Shown here: piece after piece, positions 22,601-33,417 of the stretch | Layout of the letters: each line of letters starts with the position of its first letter | Position numbering within the stretch: the first letter of the stretch is position 1 | From: Kwoniella bestiolae CBS 10118 | Taxonomy: Eukaryota; Basidiomycota; Tremellomycetes; Tremellales; Cryptococcaceae | Direction: 5' to 3' | Assembly (NCBI RefSeq): GCF_000512585.2 | Contig: NC_089241.1 | Coordinates: 2,976,001 to 3,040,000, forward strand | Length of the DNA stretch: 64,000 nt | Program-made: the position numbers and the translations under genes | Notes under the pieces: generated by a model | What the model saw: only the letters and a program-made list of their open reading frames with translations | Told to the model about the DNA's origin: nothing | The model's database searches: none

Positions 22601-24666
22601 ATGTTGATGTAATACTTGATTTTCCTCCTTTCGACTGCTGGTCTGAACATTGAAGCGAGGTCTTTGACAAAAGTGCCGAGGTCAAGCGGCAAGAATCGAC
22701 CTGTAAGCTTGCCCGCTTCTATACGCGAGAAATCGAGCAGAGCGTTGACGAGTCGCTGGACTCGGGCTAGGTTACGCTGGGCTAACGATAACGCTGTTCT
22801 TTGATCCGAGGCAAGGGTCGTACGAAGCACATCGTCAAGAGGTCCAGCCACTAGAGTCAACGGAGATCGCAGATCATGAGCTGCACCTTGGAACCAGGCA
22901 GTCTTGGCTCTCTCCATCCTGTCTCTTTCTAGCTGTCTCTGATGCTCTGCTTCAGCTGCACGAACAGTACCCAAAGACGTAGTGAGGTGTGCCCTCAACA
23001 CGTGGATCCAGTCTTCGTAGATCGAGTCGAGCGGGGAGGCAATGTTCAGTCCGATGATGATGACCGCTTGAGGGGTTTCCACTGAGGTCTCACTGGAGAT
23101 GGGTACGATGATGGCTGAATGGGGCAATGCCTCCCATTGACGCAGGGGGAACCCTTTGATCAGTTCGGTACAGTCGTCGACTACGACAGCTTGACGCGTG
23201 GAGATGGCCTGGGCGATTGGCCAAGACTGTGTCTCGTAGCTGAACCGTATACGACCGCCACCTCCGGATGACAACGCTGAGATAGCAGAGAGAGTTGGGG
23301 AGGATAGCTGGTTCCCTTTGATTCCAAAGGCCGCACGGGAGAAGCGGTCGGCGGGGAGGGGCAATTCCAAGTCGGAAGGCGCAGCTTGGTGATCTTCTGG
23401 AACACCTATTGACGATTCGAGGTGCAGCTTGACATGGTGTGATTCGGAACTATCTTCGACGCTGTAGCACATAAGGAAGGGTACGTCCTTGGAGTTTTGC
23501 TCGAGCACTTCGACGATTCCTCCGAAGAAATCCGTGGCGGTTCTAGCGGTGAGCAGTTGTTCGGACAGATCTCGCATGGTTTCTTGTCTTCGCCGGGCTA
23601 GAACAGATGCTGTGGTGTCTCGAGTGGGGTTGAACAGGCTGGGCAGTGGGGTTAGACAGGGTCGTGGATATGAGGGTGTGAGGGGGGGGGGGGCAAACTC
23701 ACCCTAGAGGCTTGCCCTCCTCGTCAAACAGAGGTATGAAACTCCAAGTATGATACTTCTCCACCCAGTAGCCCTTTGGTCCTCGTCTATACAGCAATAA
23801 ATCGTCTTCTCTATAACATGGCTCTCCCGCAGTCAAGCACCTATCGATGAGATGCGACACCCCATCCCAGACCGGTCCCCAGGCTTCTTTGACTTTGGCT
23901 GATCTACCCCACATGTGCGGGTGGTCCACTATCTGCGCGTAGTTGTCGTTGCTGGGGAGGGTTAGCGATGATCTGGTATACATCAACTCACTAGAGCATC
24001 TGGAAGTCTTCACCCAGCCATAACGCATCTTGCGTAGGAGATCTCAGTACCACTTCTATCATCATTTCTATCACAGGCGACCATTTGTCTCTGGGTCCAA
24101 GGCGTGTTTTCGACCAGTCAGTGCGGGCCAGAAGCGACGTACAGCTCAGAGGAGCAGGAGGTGGGGTTTTGGAGGTACTATCTAGGGAAAGGTGAGTGGG
24201 TTCGGGGTGTGGTTCAGGGGCGACGATGGGTGTGGACTGGATTGGTGAGGATATAGGGGCTATCTTGAAGTCTGTTGGTATGGAGGTGATCACGCAGAAC
24301 GAGTTGGATTGGTCTTCACCGGGTGCGACGGTCTTGACGAGGTTGAGCTGTTTGCCCTTCGCATTGAGGGGGAACACCGTGTCGTTCTCCCCAGTCACCA
24401 CCCATCCTTCGAACGCTTCTAGTGATTCTGGCTCGAGAAGCGCATCCAGCGTCTGACCCTCACTCCACTCCGCCCACTTGACATTCTTCCATCCTATACG
24501 ACTTTGTGAGGGACCTGCATGAGCGTGTGGAGTGTTGACGATGAACGCGGGGAAGGGGTAGGTCTGGTGGAGAGTCAGCGGGCAATCAAGCTAAATGCGC
24601 GAGCTCACTTACCTCGAGAAACGAGACCGAAGCTTGAGGGGATGCATCGGGGAGGTTCAGCCCCAT
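19601..24666 (-). CDS. TCO2: Dual hybrid histidine kinase (two kinase and two receiver modules), Tco2-like
   Basis: A cytosolic two-component sensor feeding a His-Asp phosphorelay. About 1,500 residues in ten or so exons. Start at 24666 (MGLNLPDASPQASVSFLE, then an intron). The N-terminal part holds a PAS-like region (TDWSKTRLGPRDKWSPVIE) and a GAF-like region. Module 1: H-box AAHDLRSPLTL (near 22870), N-box NLISNALKYT, G-box DTGIGIPAAEL, then a receiver with LLVDDNTDMR, phospho-Asp in LILSDLMMPVMNG and LKPFKPREL. A PAS region follows (IVRADADGKIIYGNDTYRTYTGIP). Module 2: H-box LTSHEIRTPVSAIL (near 21220), N-box NLISNAIRFT, KDTGPGLGP, and a second receiver with LIVEDNIINQ, ILMDLEMPVMDG across an intron and IKPYKLLDL at the end. 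Both histidines, both Asp and both Lys are present. Only Tco2 is described in Cryptococcus with this layout. Confidence 0.85.
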
Positions 24667-25354
24667 GGTCGCGTCTATACTTTGGGAGTGTGGATATTTT
24701 CTTGAAAAAAGCAGAAAACGTATAGAGAAAAACAAAATTATTCGTACATGTCCTACTCGCGGTGTCGTCGTACTGGAATCGCCAAATCTAGCATAAACGA
24801 CACAAAACGGAAAGGAAGGGTTTGTAACCTGAGGTCAGGTCTGGAACTCAGGGTGGGGGTTGGGGGTTGTGACGTAAGTGGTTACGGATGCATAGGTAAG
24901 GGTAGGGCAGGATGAGTGGATGAAGGAGGACAAGAGGTGGGAGCAGTAGCATCTAAATTATGCCAGACACTGGCAAGCGTCACGTACAGGCTCCGTTGAG
25001 GAGTGTGGACCGATGGCAGACTGGGACGCTGCTCAAGGAGAAGTTTAAACAGACTGAAAGACTTTGAACAGCTCTGGTCCAAGCGAAATCCATCCCATGG
25101 AGCGGTTTTAGACATCTCGGCATGATCGGCATCGACCATAACCCTACATGCATTCTCGCTCAAAGACGGGGATTGCCATAGACCTCGGCACGGGCTCGAG
25201 GGAGTCTCAAGAAGCTATAGACACTAAAATCTCAAACCAAACGTCCACAAGCGGTATCTTCTGCATAGTTACAACACACATTCAGCGATCTATTGGAAAG
25301 GAAGGTTGAATCAGCCATATATCTTGATGGGAAAATGCAAATTTACTCACAGGA
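24667..25354. promoter_or_regulatory. Upstream region of the hybrid histidine kinase
   Basis: 688 bp between the kinase start and the stop of the coiled-coil gene, both reverse-strand. A short run of A-rich sequence occurs near 24705-24735, close upstream of the start. A 93-codon open frame at 24882-25163 has no supporting features. Confidence 0.4.
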
Positions 25355-26077
25355 TCAGAACCCATCATTGTCTAAATCATAATTTCTCTTCCTCCCCTCA
25401 ACCTTTTTAGGCTCGCTCTCACTCTCGACCTTCTCCTTCTCCTTCTCCTTCTCCTTCTCCCCATTGACCTTGGTCTCCTCGTTGACTTCGGAAGGTGTCA
25501 AAGCTTTTTTCAACCCGGTCAAGATATCTTCGTCCAATTTCCTCGTCTTCTCCTCACTGGCCCATCGTTCCTCCACAGCTTTCCGTTCCTTCTCATACCC
25601 GCTCTTCCTTTCTATGCTCAGTTTCTCAAGATTTGTGATCCACAGCTCCATCTGCTTCTTCTTCTCTGTCAACTCTCTGTCCAGTCTATTTCTCTCATCG
25701 GTCACGCTCTTGAGCCTCGTTTCGAGATCCTTGATCTTGGGATTAAGCTCATTCCTCACTTTCTCCTCCCTCGCCTTTTCAGCATCCGCCTTGTCCTTCT
25801 TAGCTTCCCTAGCTGTTTTTTCCTTCTCCGAAGCAGCCCTGTCGTTATCGGCTTTCCGCCCCTTGCGCTCATCTAGCAGATCTTTCTCCGCATCGTCGCG
25901 TTTGGAGTAAGCCACTCGAGCGGACTCTTCGGCTTCTTCTAATCGAAGGCTGGTGGACTCGAGATCGCGGAGGACATTGGGATAATCATCGTACACCGCT
26001 AGTAATCGCTGAAGATCGATGGGTTGACGTGTGAGGGGGGCGGAGGGAGTCTCCCTACGGCTATTGAACAGAGGCAT
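25355..26077 (-). CDS. Coiled-coil protein of unknown function
   Basis: 240 residues from the ATG at 26077 (MPLFNSRRETP). An in-frame upstream ATG at 26137 would add 20 residues; I prefer the downstream one because the extension is poorly structured. About residues 20-180 are almost entirely charged heptad-like helix (LESTSLRLEEAEESARVAY, KDLETRLKSVTDERNRLD), a long coiled coil. Near the C-terminus a KE repeat (KEKEKEKEK) precedes a basic stretch KKVEGRKRNYD, which might act as a nuclear signal. No domain is recognised. It lacks introns inside the frame. A structural or adaptor role is possible; nothing more specific can be said. Confidence 0.7.
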   Translation of the reverse strand: MPLFNSRRETPSAPLTRQPIDLQRLLAVYDDYPNVLRDLESTSLRLEEAEESARVAYSKRDDAEKDLLDERKGRKADNDRAASEKEKTAREAKKDKADAEKAREEKVRNELNPKIKDLETRLKSVTDERNRLDRELTEKKKQMELWITNLEKLSIERKSGYEKERKAVEERWASEEKTRKLDEDILTGLKKALTPSEVNEETKVNGEKEKEKEKEKVESESEPKKVEGRKRNYDLDNDGF

Positions 26078-26383
26078 GTTGGGTGTGTATGTATGTGGTC
26101 GTTGGATCTTTCTTGTATCGCTGATGTTGAATAGCACAAGTAATGTTCTCTACAAAGTATAGGATCAACCCAAAAACAGCCAAGGGTAGGTACGCCAGTG
26201 ACGTCACTTTTGTTTACACCTGAGCGTGAAACATCGTCTCTTCACATGGGTTTGCATATGAATGATATAATACACAGTGATTGGTTATGATACATAGAAT
26301 ATCGAAGCATCTGTTACCACCTTTGCTCTTGTTCAAGACAACCTCTCGATGAACGCTCTCAAGAGGATCATCCCACTTCCCCG
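26078..26383. other. Intergenic, upstream of the coiled-coil gene
   Basis: About 306 bp between two reverse-strand genes. It holds the coiled-coil gene's promoter and the neighbour's 3' UTR. A CRE-like TGACGTCA occurs near 26199-26206 but a single short match is weak evidence. Confidence 0.35.
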
Positions 26384-27679
26384 CTAATCGTCAAGGTTAT
26401 ACTTCCTAACCCTCTCAATCTCCTTCGCTCTAGCCTCTCGTTGCTCCTCACTCCAGCCGTCCAGAAACACGATCCTATTTTTATCTACCGCCTCCCAACC
26501 TTCATTAGGCTCCAAAGCTTGGGGATACCACCCACGCATGATGACTCCTGGTCTACCTCCATCGGACCAGATGGAAGGGGCGTCGTAGAAGTTGTACATG
26601 TCCAGCATCGCGTCCATGTGCTCTTCGATTTCCTCGATGTCTGCCACGCAGAGGAAGTGGTATCGCAGTGCTGGGTGGATGTTGGTCCGGTACAGCTGAG
26701 AGATGAGGAGGGTGAAGCGGTCTGTTCCTGGTGGAGGGGGTGTGACGCCGGGGAGGAGGGGGGCTCGGATGTTGGTCTGCAGTGGGAGCGTAAGGAATTA
26801 GCAGGGATCGCGGAGTCGGCGACGAGCTGCCAGGATATGAAGGAGCAGGATCAGGCGAGACATGGTGAAGAGGAGAGGAATGCCTTGAGCTAGAGTCTCC
26901 TAGAGAACTACAAAACCCACCTTGACATATTCAAACTTTAATCCCGGGTTCTTCTCCTTGAAGTTCGTAACATTGGTCATCCTCGTCATGACGAACTTCT
27001 CACCGGGTCTACCACCTTGTTTATCCATGAAGCATCTCGCTCGCATCATGACAGGAGTCAGCGAAGCAAAATACCACCATCCTCTCGAGTCGAGCTGGGT
27101 CCATTGGAGCTGGGTAGGAGAGGACGACAGGTAGTAGGGGTTGTTGAGGGCGTTGTGAGGTGCGGAGGCAAGATCAGAGGGGAGGACGAAGACTCTGGTG
27201 AGTCGGTGGGTGAGCATTCTCTCGAGCGATGTATCATACCAAGCGGAGAGCAGTATCTCCAACGTCCAGAAGCTTTGGTAGACAGTCGTCACGACACTCA
27301 CCCCCTCTCCTCCTTCATCTCCTCTGCGAGGTAGCTCCGGCCCGCTTCAATCTGATCTCGTTCATGTCTGAGATGAGGCATCGACGCTCTACCAAGGAGT
27401 CGGAGATACATCCTGACGTCGGGTTTGCTATATCGTCCTCCATCAGCCGACTGCTGCTATCTCCTGGCAACCACTCACTCGTCATATTTGGCTCCTGGTC
27501 TGAGATCAATCAGCCAGTCATCTGGGTTTAGGGGGATGCTATGATTACTACGGAAGACATCAGCATGGCTTTGGGAGGATAGGTTGGACCCACGGAACAG
27601 CTCTTGATCTATGGTCTGTCCCCGCATTAACGTGCGCTCGGGCAGTACGAAGATTCTCGAGGTATGGCCAGAGTTTCAT
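26384..27679 (-). CDS. Unrecognised conserved-looking protein
   Basis: A spliced model from 27679 (MKLWPYLENLRTARAHVNAG) to the stop at 26384. Splice joins I could follow: after ...SRAVP into NHSIPLNPDDWLIDLRPG, then DE into KPDVRMYLRLLGRA, then a GGC codon split before FWTLEILLSAWYDTSLERML. The long middle exon (PTQLQWTQLDSRGWWYFAS, MMRARCFMDKQGG) and the last exon (EEIEEHMDAMLDMYNF, IWSDGGRPGVIMRGWYP, REARAKEIERVRKYNLDD) complete about 330 residues. The N-terminus is basic and lacks acidic residues for about 15 positions, which could be a mitochondrial presequence, but this is only a hint. No catalytic motif or membrane span is visible. Frame continuity across five exons supports a real gene. 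Confidence 0.65.
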
Positions 27680-27850
27680 GGTGGTCGTATACGATTATAA
27701 GGATTTAGCTGAAGCTTCTCAAGGATATCTGATGGGTAAAGAGACAAGAGGATGAATGATGGTTAAATGAAAAGTCATGTTCAAGAACCCTAAGTTGTGT
27801 GTCTCTGTGTGGATGTTTGATGATGGTAACCATGGGATCTGCCCCCCATT

Positions 27851-27890
27851 GTGCATGTGCATGTGCATGTGCATGTGCATGTGCATGTGC
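27851..27890. repeat. Hexanucleotide microsatellite (GTGCAT)n
   Basis: Six perfect copies of GTGCAT plus a partial GTGC in 40 bp, in the intergenic region between the SDR stop at 27936 and the neighbouring start at 27679. It lies upstream of the unrecognised gene. The unit is self-similar on the other strand (ATGCAC). Confidence 0.95.
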
Positions 27891-27935
27891 TACTACCCTT
27901 ATCTGTCATAGCGTAAGATCCATGCATGGTCCAAA

Positions 27936-29292
27936 CTATGATTCACCAACCATCTCCAACAGTTTGTCCCACAGTTTCTTCCGATTCGCTTGGTTCGACG
28001 CCCACCCACCAGGAGGTTTGGGTTGTAACTTGTGATTCCAGAATTTACCATCTCCATCGCCAAACTGCTCAGAATTCGTCAAGATCTATCTCCTTTCAAG
28101 GTCAGCGAGGTCGATCACGGGTGGGGCAGATGTTATCGACCCACCTTCATAGGGACATTGGCGAATTCATCAGGAGTCGTGCCCATAATCATCAGCCCAA
28201 GTCCGGCGATATAGCTCAATGGGAAGGGGAACGTGTGTATGTCGAAGAGTTCAGTGTTGACTAGGCCTATAAAGTGTCAAGCGGATATAAAAGATCAGTT
28301 GGATTATTCGTAGCAACTAGAGAGAGGTGCCAATCACCTGGATGAACATGATAGAAGGAATACTGAGGGAAACGATCGTTGAGTTCCTGAATGTCATACA
28401 TGAACGTTTAGGTTCATTCAGCAACGTACTCCGTACTCATTATAGAACAGACAAGGATGTGCAATCTCGACAACATACCAGGATCACACTATCCAGCACC
28501 GTACTATCCCTCATGGATTGATCCATAGTGAGCAAAGGTCTGTATCTCCCCTTCTCGGCGACCCGCTTCAAGCTCAGATCGTCCACATCCAATGGATCAT
28601 AAGACAACCCAGGATTGGCAATGAACATGACCTTGCCCGTTTGAGACATCATTATCTGGTGGACAGCGAATAAACACGCAAGGAAGAATCGAGAAGTCAC
28701 TTGGACGGTGAACTCTGTTCCTTCGCTATCACTCATAACCCAGTGTTCAGTCCCTCAGTCTCTTGTATCAAGTCGCAGGAAAAAGATATGATCTAGCTCA
28801 CCCATCTTCGTTGAGGTTGATGGTACCGGTCGGAGGCCCATTCTGGCACATCACCTGGAGAGATATGTCATTCCAGCTGTCTGTCTGATACTACCTTGTG
28901 AAGGGGTGCAGAAAGAGCGACGTACCAGATAATCCACTTGATCTTCGCCAAGAGCTGATCGTACACTTCCGAAAGCATCCTTGATCCCTCTCACATGTCT
29001 GAGGAAGGGGACGTTGAGTCGTTATTCCTGGAAAGAGAGAGAGCGATACATACGAGATATCGCCATTCACAAAACTTGCATCAATTCTCCCCTCAGACAG
29101 CTCTTTCATCCTCCCAATCACAACCTCAGCACGTCCCCGATTCCTTCCCAGTATGATAACCCTCTTACAGCCCGCAGAAGCGAGCTTACGAGCTACCGCG
29201 GCTCCTATCCCTGTTGTAGCTCCGATCACTACCGCCGTCTTATTGGGAGGAAGCTGTATATCGTTCACCGATGCTTTGAGATCAGAGGACAT
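27936..29292 (-). CDS. Short-chain dehydrogenase/reductase-like protein with a changed active site
   Basis: SDR fold of about 330 residues from the ATG at 29292 (MSSDLKASVNDIQLPP). The dinucleotide motif is clear: VVIGATTGIGAAVARKLA, followed by the beta-2 strand IILGRNR that suggests NADP preference. Later exons give NGPPTGTINLNEDG, VTSRFFLACLFAV and VMFIANPGLSYDP. In the place of the usual YxxxK the sequence reads LLTMDQSMRDS, so both the catalytic Tyr and Lys seem replaced. After that come ELNDRFPQYSFYHVHPGLVNTELF (spread over two exons) and a Trp-rich tail ending LWDKLLEMVGES at 27936. About seven introns. It may be a binding protein or act on an unusual substrate; I cannot name one. Confidence 0.75.
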
Positions 29293-29743
29293 CGTCTTCC
29301 CACTTTCTCCTTGGTCTAGCTGATAGTAATGGGGAATAATATCAGAGCAGCTGCATCTGTATGAAGCCGACCATATATATATATATGTCATATGCACGAG
29401 CCAAGATATCAGGCGAGTTCTTTCTATAGAAACAAGATGTCCGGACGCCGGCCAGCGAAGCAGCGGGGAGCGGTCATCGTTGGGTATAACGAGATTACCT
29501 TGTAGATCTGTGATGATTACAGTATGGTGTTGCTTTTTTCATGTAGATTCCAGAAGGCTGAGTAACTTTGCCAGCCTTCTAGGAACAATTGACAAGGGAA
29601 CAAAGAGGAGCAGAATGGGTTGATGTATGGGTGGAGGTCCATCACGATGACGACGATGATCATGATGACGTCGAGGAGTTTTTGGTATCTCAAATCTACT
29701 GTTCATACCACACTTCATTGTAATCTCTCAGATGTAGCTTCTC
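29293..29743. promoter_or_regulatory. Divergent promoter region between the SDR-like and SPATA20-like genes
   Basis: 451 bp between divergent start codons. It contains an (AT)n stretch near 29374-29386 about 85 bp upstream of the SDR-like start, which may act as its TATA region. No other feature seen. Confidence 0.45.
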
Positions 29744-32700
29744 ATGCTCTTAGCTCGCTACACAGCACTCGGAGCAGGTCTCAAGTCAAGGTGCATACGC
29801 AAGATGTCGACTGAAACGCTCACAAACGTGCTAGCCAAGAGCAAATCGCCTTATCTGCTTCAGCATAAAGATAATCCAGTTGCGGTGGGTCTTTCTCTCT
29901 CGCATCTCTCCTTGTAGCACACTCAACTGATAATGGACTACAGTGGCAAGAATTCACCCCATCGACGATATCACTGGCCAAACAACTCGATAAACCCATC
30001 TTCCTCTCGTCGGGATACTCTGCATGTCACTGGTGTCATGTCTTAGCGCACGAGTCGTTCGAAGATCCGGATGTAGCGGAGATTATGAATAGGTATTTTG
30101 TGAATGTCAAGGTGGATAGGGAGGAGAGACCGGATGTGGATAGGGTGTATATGACGTATCTGCAGGTGGGTGCTAAGGAGAGTTAAGGGATCAAGGGGAA
30201 TGAAGGAGGGATAAGGAGAGCCTATAGCTGATCGACGATCTAGGCAACCTCAGGAGGTGGTGGTTGGCCAATGTCAATCTGTGAGCTACCTGTACTTCTT
30301 ATGGGCTGAGCTGACAATATCATATAGTCATGACACCCAATCTCGAGCCATTCTTTGCGGGTGAGTAATCCCAAGCTTCTGCCATATAGTGTGAATGTGA
30401 CCGATGACAATCCCCCTTCACTAGGAACATACTTCCCCAAAGGCCGATTCAAGGCGCTGTTACTTCGCATCGCAGAACTATGGGACGAGGATAGAGAGCA
30501 GTGCGAAGCTATGGGCCAAGGGGCGGTCGAACAGCTGAAAGAGATGAGCGGGGTGAGTGAGCAGGCTACTCCGGCGCACAAGCATCGTACTAACCAAAAG
30601 CATAGTCGTCAAACGTGGCGGAAAGCCTTACTTCCATCCTGTCGTCTTCCCCACCCACCAAGATCTACACCCAGCTACTTCGCCTGCATGATACGAGGTA
30701 TGGGGGGTTCTCAGGCGGTGGTTCTAGATCCAATGGACCGAAGTTTCCCTCTTGTTCGATGACCCTTGAGCCGCTGGCTAGATTGGCTTCATACGAGATC
30801 TCAGAGCAGATTGATAGGGACAAATGCAGGGAGATGGGCATGAAGATGATCAGGGGAATATGGAGAGGAGGGATACACGATTGGGTCGGGGGTGGGGTAG
30901 CCAGGTACAGCGTCGATGAGAGGTGGATCGTACCCCATTTTGAAAAGATGCTGTGGGTTTTTGCCTCGGTTCGAGCAGGATATGGTGTATACTGATGACT
31001 CATCTCGCCTGGAATATAGGTACGACCAAGCTCAATTGATAACGGGAGCACTGGATTTCGCATTGCTCTCCAACTCGTCCGAAGAGGAGGATGACGATCA
31101 TTGTCAATCACTACAAGACGACCGGAAAGTATGCTTCGACTTGGCAAGTGATATACTAGAATACACCCTGAGGGACCTGCAATCGCCAGAAGGTGGATTT
31201 TGGTCGGCTGAGGATGCTGATTCGGCGAATGAGAAGGGGAAGAAGTCTGGTACGTTGATGCGCTTGACTCGGTGTCGATCCAGCTGATGAAGTGGGCTGC
31301 AGAAGGAGCATTCTATATTTGGGACAAGAAGGAGCTAGACGAGGTGCTGGGGGAGGACGCAGAGGTAGTGGGCTATCTCTTTGGCGTGAAGGAAGGCGGA
31401 AATGTAGATATGCAGCATGATATGCATGGGGAGATGACCGGGAAGGTGAGTGTGGTGTAGCGTGTATACAGCAAGGCTGATGTCAATACAGAACATCCTG
31501 TACCAAGCGAAAGAGTACGCCGAGGTGGCTGCAAAATTCGATAAGACAGATGACCAAGTGAGAGGGATCATCAAGAACTCGATGGTCAAGCTGAAAGAGA
31601 GGAGGGACAAGAGGGAACGACCGGGACTGGATGACAAGGTGAGCTACTTCAGAGATCGTGGGTTCGAGCTGACTCGGACCAGATCTTGACATCGTGGAAT
31701 GGTCTAATGGTGAGTAAAAGCTTTTCGTAGTGGTGACCTCTATCTGATAACCAATCATAGCTCTCGGCACTCGCTCAAGCAGCGACCAAGCTACCTGATA
31801 CCTATCCCGTAAAAGAGCAATGCCTCGCCGCAGCTGAAAAGATCGTTTCGTTCATCAGGGAACGTATGTGGGATGAGCACAAAAGGGAATTAGCTAGAAG
31901 CTGGAGAGAAGGGAAAGGGCCAGGTGGTCAGACGGACGACTATGCGTTTATGATACGGGGTTAGTTACCTGTGACATCAAGAGGAGATAGAGCATACCCA
32001 ACAGAGGAGATAGCACGGCTGACACAGCGCGACGTTTCCTATAGGCCTGCTCGACCTCTACGAAGCAAGTGGGAAGGAACAACACGCCTTGTGGGCCATA
32101 GAGCTGCAACTTCGACAGGACGAACTGTTTTGGGATGAGCAGGGAGGTGGATACTTTGCTAGTGCTCCTGATGAGCATGTTTTGGTGAGGATGAAGGATG
32201 CTCAAGTGAGTGAGCATTTGAATTCGACAAGGTTATTTGCTGAGTGGTGTTTTAGGACAACGCTGAACCATCTGCAATGTCTGTATCACTGCATAACCTG
32301 TCGAGATTATCGCTCATCGCGAGTAATGAGTATGAGAAGTATGAGAAAAAGGCAGAAGTGACGTATCTGTCCATTGGAGAGGAATTGAAGCAGATGCCCA
32401 GGGCTTTTGGGTACAGTGCGTGTGGGTTGATGGATTTGGAATGGGGATATCGGGAGGTGAGTCATACGATTATGCTCACTCAGGTTGCTCTGACGGACAT
32501 TATACTGACTGCTCATGTACCAGGTAATAATCATCGGCTCGCCAAGTGACCCTTTAACCCGACGATACCTCAATCTCGTACACACCATCTATGCTCCGTA
32601 TCAAGTAATCATCCATATTGACCCGTCGCATCCACCCAAGGCGCTCGCCGAGGAGAACGACGTGATTAAATCGCTCATTCAAGGTATGATTAACGAAGTA

Positions 32701-32784
32701 TCGCTGCGCATATGTGAGAACGGTACCTGTGGATTACCAATCAAGGATATCGAGGAGGCCAAGAAGGTTCTAGGTGTGGAATAG
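29744..32784 (+). CDS. DUF255/thioredoxin-like protein, SPATA20 (YyaL) family
   Basis: A two-part protein of unknown biochemical role: an N-terminal thioredoxin-like domain and a C-terminal (alpha/alpha)6-barrel like N-acylglucosamine epimerases. The first ATG (29744) gives a basic leader MLLARYTALGAGLKSRCIRK that may direct import to mitochondria; an in-frame ATG at 29804 would give a form without it. Conserved blocks: SPYLLQHKDNPVAWQEF (across an intron), SACHWCHVLAHESFED with the CxxC, FVNVKVDREERPDVDRVYM, GGGGWPMSIFMTP and FFAGTYFPKGRF. Further along: GGFWSAEDADS, LTSWNGLMLSALAQA, DDYAFMIRGLLDLYEASG, ELFWDEQGGGYFASA. The C-terminus ends LPIKDIEEAKKVLGVE. About ten introns and roughly 770 residues, typical of the family. 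Confidence 0.9.
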
Positions 32785-33417
32785 GGCATAGGTCATGAGC
32801 AGAGGATCAATCGGTAGTACCCGTATGAAAGATGTCTCTGGTGACTGTACGTATACAAGAAGATCTGCGGTATCTGGCGAATTGATCATGTAAAGTGCCG
32901 CATTCCGTGTATGTGGATGTTGTGCCTATTTGTATGGCTTACGGCTGAATGCGGATTATGCGTTTTCAATGGATTAAGCATGTGTTGCTGTGTTGCTGTA
33001 TGTATATCGGAAAGAGTCGACATCGGGAATACCCCGGATGTTCCTCAATGCGGTAAAAGATAACTGGTAGACTGGGTGGAGTCACGTAACGACAATGGCG
33101 GCCGAGGGGGGGAAGAGGGGAGGGAAGCCAGAAGGCCTAACGTAAGGGTATATCTTTTATGTTTACTCAGGGAAGAAAGGATGAACGTGTTACGTTGATG
33201 GATGAGTGTTATCGGTGGAATGAGGAATGTTGCAGTAGCAAGCGTCATCAACGGCAATAGCGTGGGAACTGTCCAACCATCCAACCTACGCCTTCCCACC
33301 ATAGTACCATCCATGCATCCTTTCATCCCTACGTATATATAACACAGCACCACTGACCCCGGGTTCTTCTTCTTTCTCTTCTCTTCTCTCCCCATACAAA
33401 TCAAACTCAACGACACA
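32785..33417. promoter_or_regulatory. Promoter region of the phosphoketolase gene
   Basis: 633 bp between two plus-strand genes. Close to the ATG it has a TATA box at 33334-33342 followed by a 31-bp C/T-rich tract at 33364-33394, then a short A-rich leader to the ATG. TATA plus pyrimidine tract is typical of highly expressed fungal genes. Nothing coding seen. Confidence 0.5.
33334..33342 (+). promoter_or_regulatory. TATA box and nearby pyrimidine tract of the phosphoketolase gene
   Basis: TATATATAA lies 76 bp upstream of the start codon and 21 bp upstream of a C/T-only stretch (33364-33394), where transcription probably begins. Confidence 0.5.

Noticed and set aside
25464..25910. 148-codon frame opposite the coiled-coil gene, rich in Ser/Leu/Phe
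   Set aside because: Antisense of Lys/Glu-rich codons always gives Ser/Leu/Phe-rich frames; no independent support.
26199..26206. CRE-like TGACGTCA palindrome
   Set aside because: Single short match in one promoter; without conservation it is not evidence of CREB/ATF control.
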